DNA of 64,000 nucleotides, taken from assembly GCF_000344615.1 (NCBI RefSeq), contig NZ_KB467824.1:3040786-3104785 (forward strand). The letters are read 5' to 3'. This DNA is from Janthinobacterium sp. CG3 (lineage in GTDB: Bacteria > Pseudomonadota > Gammaproteobacteria > Burkholderiales > Burkholderiaceae_D). The notes beneath the pieces were generated by a model. That model was not told the DNA's origin, searched no databases, and worked only from the letters and a program-made list of their open reading frames with translations. Positions 7,390-16,008 of this stretch are shown in pieces (the first letter of the stretch is position 1; every line of letters starts with the position of its first letter). The position numbers and the translations under genes were made by a program.

Positions 7390-9799
7390 AGACGCCATTA
7401 GCGTCGTCGAAGTCGATGAACATGGCCGACGACCAGACCTTGCTGTCGTCGCGCTGGCGGCCGAACAGGTACACCGGACGGTGGCCGAACGGGCCGTTCG
7501 CCGGCGCCACGTCGAGCGCGCCGGCCAGGCTGGTCGGCAGCGCCCGCTCGGTCAGGCGCTCCAGCGCCAGGAACAGCTCGGTGCCGCCCAGTTCCAGGCG
7601 CATGCCGCCGTCGCGCAGCAGCTGTTCGCCGCTGACCTCCCAGCAAAACGTCGGCGCGTGGACGAAGGGGTTGCGCTTGAGCGGGTCGCCGGTCTTGGCG
7701 TAGCTGTCGATAGTGCCCTCGACCTTGACGCTGCAGTGGCGCAGGTTGCTGACGTCGATCTCGACGCCGTCGGCGTCGCCGTAGGTCTCGCTGCGAAAGC
7801 CGATCTCGGTCGGCCCGGCGCGCCAGCACACCTCCTCGTCGTGCTCGAAGCCGTGCGACTGGAAGCGGTTGATGGTGCCGTTGCGGATCGTGATGCGGCC
7901 CTGCCACGCGGCCCAGCGGTAGCGGTCCGGTATGCGCGCGCCGCCCCAGCGCAGGCGGATCAGGCGTTCGGAAAACCCCAACTCCCGGTGCAGGTTGCGC
8001 TGCCAGATGCGCCCGCTGTGGTCGTAGGCGGCCAATTCCTCCCAACCGGCCGCGCCGAGGAAGTCGTACTCCAGCGTGGCCGGCCCGCGCAGGCGGAATT
8101 CGTCGCCCTGGAGGTGGGCGCCGCAGCGCACCAGCAGCGCGCTGTGCTCGCCGGTGGTGGCCCAGGTGTGGCGCGCGCGCAGGGCGCGGCCGATGCTGTG
8201 GCGGTCGAGCCGCTCGGCCAGCACCCCGGTCAGGCCGCCGTGCACGCCGAACACCTGGGTGCCGGGCGGGCCGCCGCCGGGCCGGCCGCGGTGCTCGTCG
8301 CCGCTGGCGGCCACGCCGATCTTGTAGCCGCGCTCGATCACGTCCTGGTACAACCAGCCGAAATGGCCCCAGCTCGAGGCGATTTCGACGAGCCGCTCCA
8401 GCTCCGGGTGGTGCCAGTCCGGGATGTAGCGTCGGCCGCCGACGTGCGGCATGATCAGGTGCCGCTCCGGCTCGCCGACGTAGGCGGCCCACAACTCCTC
8501 CACCGGCCAGCGCCCCAGTTCCACCGCGTCGCCCTTCATGTCCTCGTTCCAGACGAAGGTGCGGTTATGCTCGCCGCGCCGGTTGTACGGGAAGTCGGGC
8601 GCCTCGTCGCCGAGGAAGACCACGTTGTGGTCGCCGCCGGCGGTGGAACTGCCGCACCACTCCTGCACCGGATAGCAGACGAAGCGGCCCGGCTGGTTGA
8701 ACTCTTCGACCGTGTCCACGCCCAATTGCCAGTTGGCGTCGGTGATCTGGAAATCGTTGGCGGTGTAGCCCAGCACGTCGATGCCGCCGATGTCGCGGGC
8801 GTAGGCGGCGTTGTAGGCCGGGCTGTTGGTGCCGACCGTGTCGCTGGCGTGCACGTGCAAATCGGCGTAGAACGAGCGCGGCGCCGGGAAGCGCGCGGCC
8901 ACCTCCACCAGCGCCGTGGCGGGCCGCACGGCGCCGCCGCCGACGTACTCGGCGAACACGCGCAACTCGCCGGCGGCGGCCGGCAGGTCGTCGACGCCGA
9001 CGCTGGCCCAGCCCTCGGTCGGCACGGCGTGGCGCGCCTGGTACACCTGCGCGGCGCCGGCGAAGGCGCGCACCAGCAGCGCGCCGCCGGCCCCCAGGCA
9101 GGCGTTGCCCCAACGGTCTTGCAGCGAAAAACGGAACGGCAGGCGCTCGCCGGGTCGGGCGAAACGCGGCCCGGCCACCAGCAGGCGCGCCGGCGCGCCG
9201 GGCGCGACGTCGATCACCACGTCGCCCGGCACCGGCGCGAAGCGCGACGTCCCCAGCGGATCGACGTAGCAGCGGAAGCGGAAGCGGTCCTCGACGAAGG
9301 TTTGCACCCGCGTGCCGGCGCCGCCGCCGCGGCGGTCGCCCAGGCGCACGATGATATGGTCGCCGGCGTTCAGGTAACCGTCGACGACGTCGACGATGAC
9401 CGCCTTTTGGAACGGCCGCTCGTGGCCCTTCTGGTCGAAGCGCACGCTGAGCGACTGCACCGTGCCTGGGCTTTGGCCGGGCGCCAGCGGGCCGGCCTGG
9501 TATTCGGCGCTGACATAGTTGGCGGCGGCCGGATCGCTGGTCTGGAACAGCGCCCAATCGGAATAGAATTTAAAGGTCGCCTTGAACCAGCCGCCGTCGG
9601 CCAGCCCGGCGGCGCCGACTTCGTAGTCGAGCACGATCTCGTGCCAGCTGCCGGCCTCCAGCCGCGCCACGTCGCAACGCACGCTGCCAATAAACGGCAG
9701 CGCCTTGTTGCGCTCGTACAAACCGACGGGCGCGAAATGCGGCCCGAGGCGCTCGCGCAAGGCCGCGTAGCGTTGCGCGGTCGAATCGTGCTCACTCAT
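7385..9799 (-). CDS. DUF3604-type protein with PHP-like metal-binding region
   Basis: 804 aa. The ATG at 9799 is preceded by AGGAG, so it is preferred over the longer frame starting at 9835. The first ~300 residues look beta-rich. The middle begins with FYADLHVHASDTVG (HxH, PHP-like metal site) and continues with YPVQEWCGSS, GDHNVVFLGDE, LIMPHVGG and VAASGDEHRGRPGGG, a set of His, Asp and Glu residues spaced as in amidohydrolase/PHP metal centres. The C-terminal third again looks beta-rich. There is no signal peptide. DUF3604 proteins are poorly characterised, and I infer a metal-dependent hydrolase without assigning a substrate. Confidence 0.8.
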   Translation of the reverse strand: MSEHDSTAQRYAALRERLGPHFAPVGLYERNKALPFIGSVRCDVARLEAGSWHEIVLDYEVGAAGLADGGWFKATFKFYSDWALFQTSDPAAANYVSAEYQAGPLAPGQSPGTVQSLSVRFDQKGHERPFQKAVIVDVVDGYLNAGDHIIVRLGDRRGGGAGTRVQTFVEDRFRFRCYVDPLGTSRFAPVPGDVVIDVAPGAPARLLVAGPRFARPGERLPFRFSLQDRWGNACLGAGGALLVRAFAGAAQVYQARHAVPTEGWASVGVDDLPAAAGELRVFAEYVGGGAVRPATALVEVAARFPAPRSFYADLHVHASDTVGTNSPAYNAAYARDIGGIDVLGYTANDFQITDANWQLGVDTVEEFNQPGRFVCYPVQEWCGSSTAGGDHNVVFLGDEAPDFPYNRRGEHNRTFVWNEDMKGDAVELGRWPVEELWAAYVGEPERHLIMPHVGGRRYIPDWHHPELERLVEIASSWGHFGWLYQDVIERGYKIGVAASGDEHRGRPGGGPPGTQVFGVHGGLTGVLAERLDRHSIGRALRARHTWATTGEHSALLVRCGAHLQGDEFRLRGPATLEYDFLGAAGWEELAAYDHSGRIWQRNLHRELGFSERLIRLRWGGARIPDRYRWAAWQGRITIRNGTINRFQSHGFEHDEEVCWRAGPTEIGFRSETYGDADGVEIDVSNLRHCSVKVEGTIDSYAKTGDPLKRNPFVHAPTFCWEVSGEQLLRDGGMRLELGGTELFLALERLTERALPTSLAGALDVAPANGPFGHRPVYLFGRQRDDSKVWSSAMFIDFDDANGVS

Positions 9800-9846
9800 A
9801 CATACTCCTAAAAAAATCCGGGTGAATACCGCCAAGTCAAGCTTTC

Positions 9847-9932
9847 GCAGGTCGGATTAGCGAAGCGTAATCCGACGCCGAGCCGCCGCCGGCGCCAGTC
9901 GGGTTGCGCCCTTTCGGGCTAACCCGACCTTC
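9847..9932. repeat. Dispersed palindromic intergenic repeat (family 1, double copy)
   Basis: Two hairpins in tandem: GTCGGATTAGCG/CGTAATCCGAC followed by GTCGGGTTGCGCCC/GGGCTAACCCGAC. It lies in the upstream region of the DUF3604-type gene. Confidence 0.7.
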
Positions 9933-9983
9933 TATGATGAATTCCAAGTCAACTGGTTTTTCGCAAATTTATCCTATCCCTTG

Positions 9984-10054
9984 TTTCGGTATCGGCGGGG
10001 TCAAGGGCGGGCGAAGCCCGGCGAAGCGAACCCTTGACGCCGCCGATACCGAAA
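9984..10054. repeat. Long inverted repeat with 24-bp arms
   Basis: Arm 9984-10007 (TTTCGGTATCGGCGG then GGTCAAGGG) pairs with 10031-10054 with one mismatch. The loop holds a second small hairpin CGGGC-GAA-GCCCG. It lies between the DUF3604-type gene and the IS110-like element, and could be a cruciform, a transcription terminator or an insertion target. Confidence 0.7.
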
Positions 10055-11640
10055 TATGCTGGTCCATGGCGCCATGACGCATATTGCGGCTTGGCGCCAT
10101 GCCGACCTGTTTCGTTTTGGCCTTCGTTCATTGCCAGCGCTTTGCTTTCGTCGTTCGTACAGCCCAGTTCGAAGCTCTCGGTCATCATTGCGTGAGACTT
10201 CACGTCCCACCACCTTCTATCCGCTGGTTTTGCTACCCCAGCCTAATTCTGCATGCGCGTTGCGCTTAGTGACCTTGATGCGTGCAAGCCCCATCTACTA
10301 GGGTCGGTTGCCATGGGCAACCAGGTCGGGTTACGGGCCTGCCTACTCCTTGCTGCTGCGTACTTCAACGTAATGCCAACTACTGGTACTGAACGTGCCG
10401 CCTTACTCCCTTATGCCGCTCGTTTCAACTGCGCCCCTTCGGGGACGATCCCATGCTCCAGGTAGCGCCACAGGGCGACCACCAGCTTGCGCGCCACCGC
10501 GACGATGGCGATGCGCTTGCCGCGCTTGTTCTGGCCTCCCTGCGTGCGCCGGGCGAACCATTTCGTCATCACGCTGTCGGGTTGGTAGCGCAGCCAGAAC
10601 CAAGACATCTCGATCAACAGCGCGCGCACGCGCCGGTTGCCCTGCTTGCTGATGCCCTGGTCAACCCGGCTCTCGCCGCTGTCGTAGGGCTGCGGCACCA
10701 AACCGACGCAGGCGCCCACCTGCCTGCGGTTCTCGAATTTGCGCCAGAACAGCTCCAGCACCAGCCTCGTCGCGCCCACCGGCCCCACCGCCTTCAACCG
10801 TTCCAGGTCGGCAATGCGCTGGCGCACCTCCGGCGGCAATTGCTCCGCCATCCCTTTTTCCAGCGCGGCCAGTTGTTGCTGCGCCAACTCCAAACGTTTG
10901 CACTCCTGTTCCAGCCGCTGCTGCAGCTGCGCCGACAGCGGATCGCCGTCGTAGCAACACAATTCCCGCTTGTTCAGCCGCGCCCCCACATCGCCGCCGA
11001 CGCCATCCCAGCAGCCGACGGTGCGCAGCAGCTTGCGGATCCGGTCGCGGTGCTGCTGCGTTTCCTTTTGCAACTCGCCGCGGTCCCGTACCACGTGCCG
11101 CTGCGCCTCGGCCTCCACCGTCGGAACACGGATCACGTGCATCCGGTCGTACTCGCCACGCAACCAGCCCCGCAATGTCAGCACCAGCTTGATCGCGTCG
11201 AGCCGGTCGGTCTTGGCCCGCCGTTTGTGCCGCTCGACGGGAATGCTGGCAGGGTCGCAGATCACCACCTCGTAGCCCAGCTTCGAGAGGGCGCGTTCAA
11301 TCCAGAAGCCATCCTGACCAGCCTCGTACAGCACGACGGTGCGTACCTCGGCGGCCAGGCCCCACTTTGCCTTGAACTTCTCAATCTCCTGCACCGTTTC
11401 GTTGAGGCGCCCCGCCGCTGTCTCGTCGGAAACCGTCTGAATCGCCGGCTTCTCTCTCTTTCCGTCGTGCAAGGCAATTTTCCAGCTCTTGCTCGACAAC
11501 TCTAATGCCACTGCAAAAACTTCGACTTCAGGCGTAAAATCGTTGGCGCGGGTCGGTTGCATGATTTTCTCCTAAGTTGATTCTTCGAACCTTCACTTTA
11601 GGATTAATTTGCGTCTTTTGCCGACCCGCCTTCATTCATA
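10055..11640 (-). mobile_element. IS110-family (IS1111-like) insertion sequence; ends not resolved
   Basis: It contains one transposase gene. About 350 bp of non-coding DNA lie 3' of the transposase (10055-10410) but fewer than 100 bp lie 5' before the next gene. In the IS1111 subgroup the bridge RNA is encoded on the 3' side, which fits this layout. Small palindromes (CATGGCGCCATG at about 10068 and GGTTGCC-ATG-GGCAACC at about 10307) lie in that region. No terminal inverted repeats or target duplications could be fixed, so the limits are approximate. Confidence 0.5.
10411..11562 (-). CDS. IS110-family transposase (DEDD recombinase)
   Basis: 383 aa; the ATG at 11562 follows AGGAGAAAATC. The N-terminal RuvC-like DEDD domain has an acidic residue in AVALELSSKSW, VVLYEAGQDGFW and the pair in AKTDRLDAIKL. 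The C-terminal transposase_20 region has LKAVGPVGATRLV, ACVGLVPQPYDSGES and ISKQGNRRVRALLIEMSW, where the conserved serine of the second active site normally sits. A coiled-coil stretch (residues ~200-260) links the two. The gene looks intact. It lies downstream of the ABC operon and reads in the same direction. Confidence 0.92.
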   Translation of the reverse strand: MQPTRANDFTPEVEVFAVALELSSKSWKIALHDGKREKPAIQTVSDETAAGRLNETVQEIEKFKAKWGLAAEVRTVVLYEAGQDGFWIERALSKLGYEVVICDPASIPVERHKRRAKTDRLDAIKLVLTLRGWLRGEYDRMHVIRVPTVEAEAQRHVVRDRGELQKETQQHRDRIRKLLRTVGCWDGVGGDVGARLNKRELCCYDGDPLSAQLQQRLEQECKRLELAQQQLAALEKGMAEQLPPEVRQRIADLERLKAVGPVGATRLVLELFWRKFENRRQVGACVGLVPQPYDSGESRVDQGISKQGNRRVRALLIEMSWFWLRYQPDSVMTKWFARRTQGGQNKRGKRIAIVAVARKLVVALWRYLEHGIVPEGAQLKRAA

Positions 11641-11657
11641 GTATCTACGAAAATCCG

Positions 11658-12413
11658 CTAGTGGCTGCGCCAGGTTTGGTAGTGCCGTTCGATGCGGCGG
11701 AATACCAGGCTTTCGGCCAGCCAGGCGATGAAGCCGATCAGGGCGATGCCGAGCAGGACCTGGCTGGCGTTGCCGACCTGTCCGCCCAGCGAGACCATCC
11801 AGCCGATGCCGCGCGTGGCGCCGATCATTTCGGCGGCCACCAGCGCGCGCCAGGCCTGGCTGAAGCCGACCCGCAGCGCCGCCGTCAGCGCCGGCAGCGA
11901 CGCCGGCAGGTAGACGTGCAGCAGCAGTTGCAGCCGGCTGGCGCCGAGGATGCGCGCGGCCCGCACTTCGCCGCCGCGGATCGATTGCACCCCTTCCTGG
12001 ATCGTCAACGCCATCGGGAACACGGCGGCGATGAAGATGACGGCGACGATGGCCAGGTAGCCCAGCCCGAAGACGATCATCGTCAGCGGCGCCCAGGCGA
12101 TCGGCGGGATCGACATGAACAGGCTGTTCAAGGGGGTGATGAAGTCGCGGAAGCCTTTCGAGACGCCGGCCGCCGTGCCCAACGCCAGCGCGACCACGCT
12201 GGCCGCGCCGAAGCCGACCAGTTCCTCGAGCAGGCTGGCGCCCAGTTGCGGCCAGAGTTTGCCGCTGGCCAGCCAGCGCCAGCCTTCCTGCGCCACCTCC
12301 CACGGCTGCGGCAGGATGTAGGCCGGGAAGCGGCTGGCGGTGACGCTCCACAGCAGCAGCAGCGCCGGCAGCGCGGCCCAGCTCCACGACGCCCTGGCGA
12401 TCACGGCGCGCAT
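11658..12413 (-). CDS. ABC transporter permease, sulfonate/nitrate/taurine type
   Basis: 251 aa with six or so hydrophobic segments and the EAA loop region GVSKGFRDFITPLNSLFMSIPPIAWAPLT. MSIPPIAWAPL and LGASRLQLLLHVYLPASLPALTAALRVGFSQAW match the SsuC/TauC permease family. It starts 4 bp after the stop of the binding-protein gene, and forms the third cistron of an ATPase, binding protein, permease operon. The IS110-like element begins only ~95 bp after its stop. Confidence 0.9.
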   Translation of the reverse strand: MRAVIARASWSWAALPALLLLWSVTASRFPAYILPQPWEVAQEGWRWLASGKLWPQLGASLLEELVGFGAASVVALALGTAAGVSKGFRDFITPLNSLFMSIPPIAWAPLTMIVFGLGYLAIVAVIFIAAVFPMALTIQEGVQSIRGGEVRAARILGASRLQLLLHVYLPASLPALTAALRVGFSQAWRALVAAEMIGATRGIGWMVSLGGQVGNASQVLLGIALIGFIAWLAESLVFRRIERHYQTWRSH

Positions 12414-12416
12414 GGT

Positions 12417-13433
12417 TTAACGCTTCACCCGCGGCTGGTCGGCGCGCTGCTGCCAGCTCAGGTCGACCACTTGGCTAACCTTCAGCTCCTTGTTCAGAAA
12501 TCCCAGCGCCAGCGAATAATCCATCAGCCGCTGGATGAAGCGCAGGTCGCCCGGCTCCAGCCGGTCCGACCAGCCCAGCCGCTTGCGCGCCTGCTGCACC
12601 ACGGCCGCCGGCGCGACGGTGGCGCCGGCGGCCGTCTTGACCGGCGCAATCTGGAAGGCGTCGGCGATGATGCGGTTCGACTCTTCCTGGTGCTCGTTGA
12701 GGAAGGCGATCGCCTTGCGGTGCGCGCGCAACACTTTGACGACGTCGTCGGGGCGCTCGGCCAGGGTCTTCGGCACCGCCATGACGACGTACCACGGGTA
12801 GCGCGGGATGCCCTGGTTGACGTCGAGCAGCACGCGCTTGCCGCGCAACAGCGCGTCCGAGACGAACGGTTCCCACGTGAAGGCGGCGTCGACGAGGCCG
12901 CGCTCGAGCGCCGCGTTCATGTTCCCGACCGGCATGCTGACGACGTCGACGTCGCGCTCGGGGTCGAGGCCGCCCGCTTCCTTCAGCACGTAGCCGCGCA
13001 GTAGCACGTCCATGCCGCTGCCCTTGGCCACGCCGGCAATTTTCTTGCCGCGCAGCCCGGCCAGGCTGGTGATGCCGGCGTTGCCGTTGGTAATGAGCGC
13101 CGCCTGGCCGTAGTTGACCTTGGCCAGGATGCGGCTGTTCAGGCCGCGCGCGTACCACTGGAACACCGGCGGCGCGCCGATGTAGGCGATGTCGAGTTCG
13201 CCGGCCGCCAGCGCCTGCTGCACCACCGGGCCGTCGCCGAACGAGGTCAGTTCGACCTTCAGGCCCTCCTCGGCGAAGTAGCCCTTCTTGTCGGCGATCA
13301 GCGCCGGCGCGTTGGCCAGCGCGTGGACCCAGCCGATGCGGATCGGTTTGCCGGCGCCCTGCGCGGCGGCGGGCGCGGCGGCGGCCAGCGCCAGCAGCGG
13401 CAGCGACAAGGTCGCCAGGAGTGTCTTGATCAT
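12417..13433 (-). CDS. ABC transporter substrate-binding protein, sulfonate/nitrate/taurine type
   Basis: 338 aa from the ATG at 13433; a GTG at 13445 is an alternative, and neither has a strong ribosome site. A signal peptide MIKTLLATLSLPLLALAAAA ends at an AxA site. The mature part follows the SsuA/TauA pattern: IRIGWVHALANAPALIADKKG, YFAEEGLKVELTSFGDGP, LAAGELDIAYIGAPP, and GLRGKKIAGVAKGSGMDVLL. It would deliver a small oxyanion or sulfonate to the cognate permease. No desulfonation or nitrate reductase genes are next to it, so the ligand is unproven. Confidence 0.88.
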   Translation of the reverse strand: MIKTLLATLSLPLLALAAAAPAAAQGAGKPIRIGWVHALANAPALIADKKGYFAEEGLKVELTSFGDGPVVQQALAAGELDIAYIGAPPVFQWYARGLNSRILAKVNYGQAALITNGNAGITSLAGLRGKKIAGVAKGSGMDVLLRGYVLKEAGGLDPERDVDVVSMPVGNMNAALERGLVDAAFTWEPFVSDALLRGKRVLLDVNQGIPRYPWYVVMAVPKTLAERPDDVVKVLRAHRKAIAFLNEHQEESNRIIADAFQIAPVKTAAGATVAPAAVVQQARKRLGWSDRLEPGDLRFIQRLMDYSLALGFLNKELKVSQVVDLSWQQRADQPRVKR

Positions 13434-13473
13434 GCGTGCTTTCACAGTTCGGGGCGGAATCGGGGCGGCGGCG

Positions 13474-14253
13474 TCAGGCCGGCTGGGCGGCCGGCGCGAT
13501 GCGGTCCATCAGCTCGTTGCGGTAATCGTTGAAGCGGGCCAGCTTGCGCGTGTCGCGGTGGATGCGCGGACGCGGCAGCTCGATGCGCAGTTCGCTTTGG
13601 ATGCCCGCCGGCGCCGTGCCCAGCACCACCACGCGGTCGGCCAGGAACACCGCCTCGTCGATGTCGTGGGTGATGAAGACGACCGTCTGGCCCAGGTTCT
13701 CCCACAGGCGCAGCGTTTCCTCGTTCATGCTGTTGCGCGAAATCGCGTCGAGCGCGGCGAACGGTTCGTCCATTAGCAGCAGCGTCGGTTCCATCACCAG
13801 CGTGCGCGCCAGCGCGACGCGCTGCTGCATGCCGCCCGACAACTGGTACGGCAGTTTGTCGGCGGCGTCCGCCAGGCCGACCATCGCCAGGTAATGGCGG
13901 GCGCGCTCGCGCTGCTCGGCCACGCCGATGCGCTTGCCCATGCGCAGGCCGAAGCGCACGTTGTCGAGCGCGTTCAGCCAGGGGAACAGTTGCGGCGACT
14001 GGAACACGTAACCCAGTTCCGGCGTCTCCGGCGTGACCGGCGCGCCGTTCACGGTAACGCTGCCGCGCGACGGCTGGTGGAAGCCCGACAGCAGGTTGAG
14101 CAAGGTGCTTTTGCCGCAGCCGGACGGCCCCAGCAGCGCGATGAACTCGCCCGGCCGCGCCCGCAGCGACAGGTCGCGGAACACCACGTGCCCGTTCGGG
14201 TAGGCGAAGTCGACGTGGTCGACGGACAACTGCGCCATGGCTTGGGTTTGCAT
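13474..14253 (-). CDS. ABC transporter ATPase, sulfonate/nitrate/taurine type
   Basis: 259 aa from the ATG at 14253, which follows GCAGGAGATCGAC. Walker A is LGPSGCGKSTLLNLLSG, the Q-loop YVFQSPQLFPWL, the signature LSGGMQQRVALARTL, Walker B TLLLMDEPFAALD and the H-loop VVFITHDIDEAV, all intact. It is the first gene of the operon; a perfect 18-bp palindrome lies ~90 bp upstream, a candidate operator. Confidence 0.93.
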   Translation of the reverse strand: MQTQAMAQLSVDHVDFAYPNGHVVFRDLSLRARPGEFIALLGPSGCGKSTLLNLLSGFHQPSRGSVTVNGAPVTPETPELGYVFQSPQLFPWLNALDNVRFGLRMGKRIGVAEQRERARHYLAMVGLADAADKLPYQLSGGMQQRVALARTLVMEPTLLLMDEPFAALDAISRNSMNEETLRLWENLGQTVVFITHDIDEAVFLADRVVVLGTAPAGIQSELRIELPRPRIHRDTRKLARFNDYRNELMDRIAPAAQPA

Positions 14254-14340
14254 GTCGATCTCCTGCGGGGGTCGCGAAGGTCCGAGCGAACCGTCAACAT
14301 GCATGGTACGTGTGAAGCTTTAGATAACGAACGAAGCAAT

Positions 14341-14358
14341 CCGCATATCGATATGCGG
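14341..14358. promoter_or_regulatory. Perfect 18-bp palindrome upstream of the ABC operon
   Basis: CCGCATATCGATATGCGG is fully self-complementary. It lies between the stop of the Crp/Fnr-type gene and the start of the ABC operon, about 88 bp before the ATPase start. Position and symmetry suit a dimeric regulator site. It does not match the classical CRP or FNR consensus. Confidence 0.5.
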
Positions 14359-14389
14359 GTGCTGCGGAAGTTAAAAACACGGGCAATCG

Positions 14390-15073
14390 CTACGCTGCCG
14401 CGCCGCCGTACAATTTCAGCGCGTCGGCCGATGCAATGCTGATCAGCGAGCCGCTGACCTTGATCAAGTGCTGCGCGCTGAGCTGGTGCAGCACCCGCGA
14501 CAGCGTCGCCGGCGCCAGGTTCAGCAGCGACGCCAGCAAGCTTTTCTTCAACTCCAAGCGCACCTCGGTCGAGCGTTGCAGTTGCGACGCCTGCAGCAGG
14601 TATTCGATCACGCGCTGGGTGGCGTTCTGCACCGAGCAGCGCTCGACGTTGCGGATGAAGCCGAGCAGGTGGTCCGACAGGCTGGCCATCATCTGGCGGG
14701 CGATGCGCGGCGACTGCTCCAACAGGCGCAGCAGCGCGGCCGGCGGAATCCGCAGCAGCAGGGTGTTGTCGAGCGCCTCGGCGCAAAACGGATACGCTTC
14801 GTCGAGGAAGATCATCGGCTCGCCGAAGCTCTGGCCCGGGCGGATCAGTTCGAGCACCTTGTCGCCGCCGTCCGGCGTGGCAATGCTCAGTTTGACCATG
14901 CCGAACACGACGATGTAGGCGCCCTCGGCGACCTCGCCCTTGCGGAACAGGATCTGCCCCTTGTCGAGTTCGACGCGACTGACGTCGGTGCGCAGCTGTT
15001 CCAGCTGGATCGGCGAGATATGGCGAAACAGCGCCTGGGTTGACAGCAAGCCGCCGACGTTGACCTTACTCAT
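14390..15073 (-). CDS. Crp/Fnr-family transcriptional regulator
   Basis: 227 aa. Residues ~20-130 form a cyclic-nucleotide-binding-like beta-roll (FRKGEVAEGAYIVVFGMVKLS, then IRPGQSFGEPMIFLDEAYPF). The C-terminal helix-turn-helix is SLLASLLNLAPATLSRVLHQL. No N-terminal Fe-S cysteine cluster is visible, so it is closer to Dnr/NnrR-type or Crp-type proteins than to Fnr. A TTGAC-N4-GTCAA site sits 23 bp upstream of its start. The NarXL-like pair lies upstream and the ABC operon downstream, which suggests a link to nitrogen-oxide or anaerobic regulation. Confidence 0.88.
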   Translation of the reverse strand: MSKVNVGGLLSTQALFRHISPIQLEQLRTDVSRVELDKGQILFRKGEVAEGAYIVVFGMVKLSIATPDGGDKVLELIRPGQSFGEPMIFLDEAYPFCAEALDNTLLLRIPPAALLRLLEQSPRIARQMMASLSDHLLGFIRNVERCSVQNATQRVIEYLLQASQLQRSTEVRLELKKSLLASLLNLAPATLSRVLHQLSAQHLIKVSGSLISIASADALKLYGGAAA

Positions 15074-15095
15074 GACACTCTCTTTTCAATCGATT

Positions 15096-15109
15096 TGACT
15101 AAGGTCAAG
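15096..15109. promoter_or_regulatory. Fnr/Dnr-type box
   Basis: TTGACTAAGGTCAA is a perfect TTGAC-N4-GTCAA palindrome, close to the TTGAT-N4-ATCAA consensus. It lies 23 bp upstream of the Crp/Fnr-family gene start, so autoregulation is likely. Confidence 0.6.
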
Positions 15110-15190
15110 TGTAGGCGCGCGCGGCGGCCGCGGCTATCCGCCGATGGAACTAGGCCGGCCAGCCAAACGACGGGGGGATAAGCTAGCGTG

Positions 15191-15300
15191 TCGTAGCTCG
15201 GATTAGCGGGAAGCGTCATCCGGCAATGTTGGCCGAAGCACGACGCGCTGCTCCAGGCCAACATTGTCGGGTTACGCCGTTTCGGCTAGCCCGACCCACG
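15191..15300. repeat. Dispersed palindromic intergenic repeat (family 1, composite)
   Basis: CTCGGATTAGCG and GTCGGGTTACGCC/GGCTAGCCCGAC flank an inner inverted pair CAATGTTGGCC/GGCCAACATTG. It fills the gap between the Crp/Fnr-type gene and the response-regulator gene. Confidence 0.65.
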
Positions 15301-15309
15301 AACATCGGC

Positions 15310-15969
15310 CTATTTGCCGATGCCGTGCTCGACGGCGTAGACGGCGATTTGCACGCGGCTGCTCAATTGCAGTTTCTTGAGGATGTTCTGGACGTGGATT
15401 TTGACGGTGCTCTCGGCAACCGACAGTTCGCGGGCGATTTCCTTGTTGCTCTGGCCGCGCGCCAGGAAGCCCATCGCCTCGCGCTCGCGCGGCGTCAACC
15501 GCACCGGCGGCGCGGCCGGCGCGCCGGCCTGCCCCTGCGCCGCCGAACCGGCGCGCAACTGCGCCACCAACTTGCCCGTCATGGACTCGGCGACGACGGC
15601 CTCGCCGGCGGCGGCGCGGCGGATCGCCTCCATCAGCTTGTCGGCCTCGATGTTTTTCAGCAGGTAGCCGCGGGCGCCGGCGTGCAGGGCCGCGCCCAAG
15701 TCCTCGGCCTGCTCCGACACCGTCAGCATCAGCACCGCCGTGCGCGGCAAGTCCTGCATGATCAGCTGCAGCGCCTCCAGCCCGGACAGGCCGGGCATGT
15801 GCAAGTCCATCAGCACCACGTCCGGGCGCAACTGCTTGGCGCGCTTGACGCCTTCCAGGCCGTCGGCCGCCTCGCCCACCACGTCGAAGTCGGGATTGCG
15901 CTGCAGCAGCAATTTGACGCCGCTGCGCAGCAAGGTGTGGTCGTCCACCAGGAGGATTTTGATTGTCAT
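15310..15969 (-). CDS. NarL/FixJ-type response regulator
   Basis: 219 aa. The receiver domain has the acidic pair in LLVDDHTLLR, phospho-acceptor Asp in VVLMDLHMPG (about residue 55), the switch Thr in AVLMLTVSEQ and Lys in GYLLKNIEAD. After an Ala/Gly/Pro linker comes a LuxR-type helix-turn-helix: LTPREREAMGFLARGQSNKEIARELSVAESTVKIHV. It is 39 bp downstream of, and surely paired with, the NarX-like kinase. The KIHVQNILKKLQLSSRVQ recognition region resembles NarL. It probably responds to nitrate, nitrite or a redox cue. Confidence 0.93.
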   Translation of the reverse strand: MTIKILLVDDHTLLRSGVKLLLQRNPDFDVVGEAADGLEGVKRAKQLRPDVVLMDLHMPGLSGLEALQLIMQDLPRTAVLMLTVSEQAEDLGAALHAGARGYLLKNIEADKLMEAIRRAAAGEAVVAESMTGKLVAQLRAGSAAQGQAGAPAAPPVRLTPREREAMGFLARGQSNKEIARELSVAESTVKIHVQNILKKLQLSSRVQIAVYAVEHGIGK

Positions 15970-16008
15970 GCCCGCACGCCTTCGCTCTGCCTAGTTACCG
16001 CCATTATG

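Noticed and set aside
7481-9811. 776-codon open frame opposite the DUF3604-type gene
   Set aside because: No domain, low-complexity Val/Ala/His/Arg content, and no ribosome site.
10056-10301. 81-aa frame in the 3' end of the IS110-like element
   Set aside because: No ribosome site or family; the stretch is better explained as non-coding RNA or element end.
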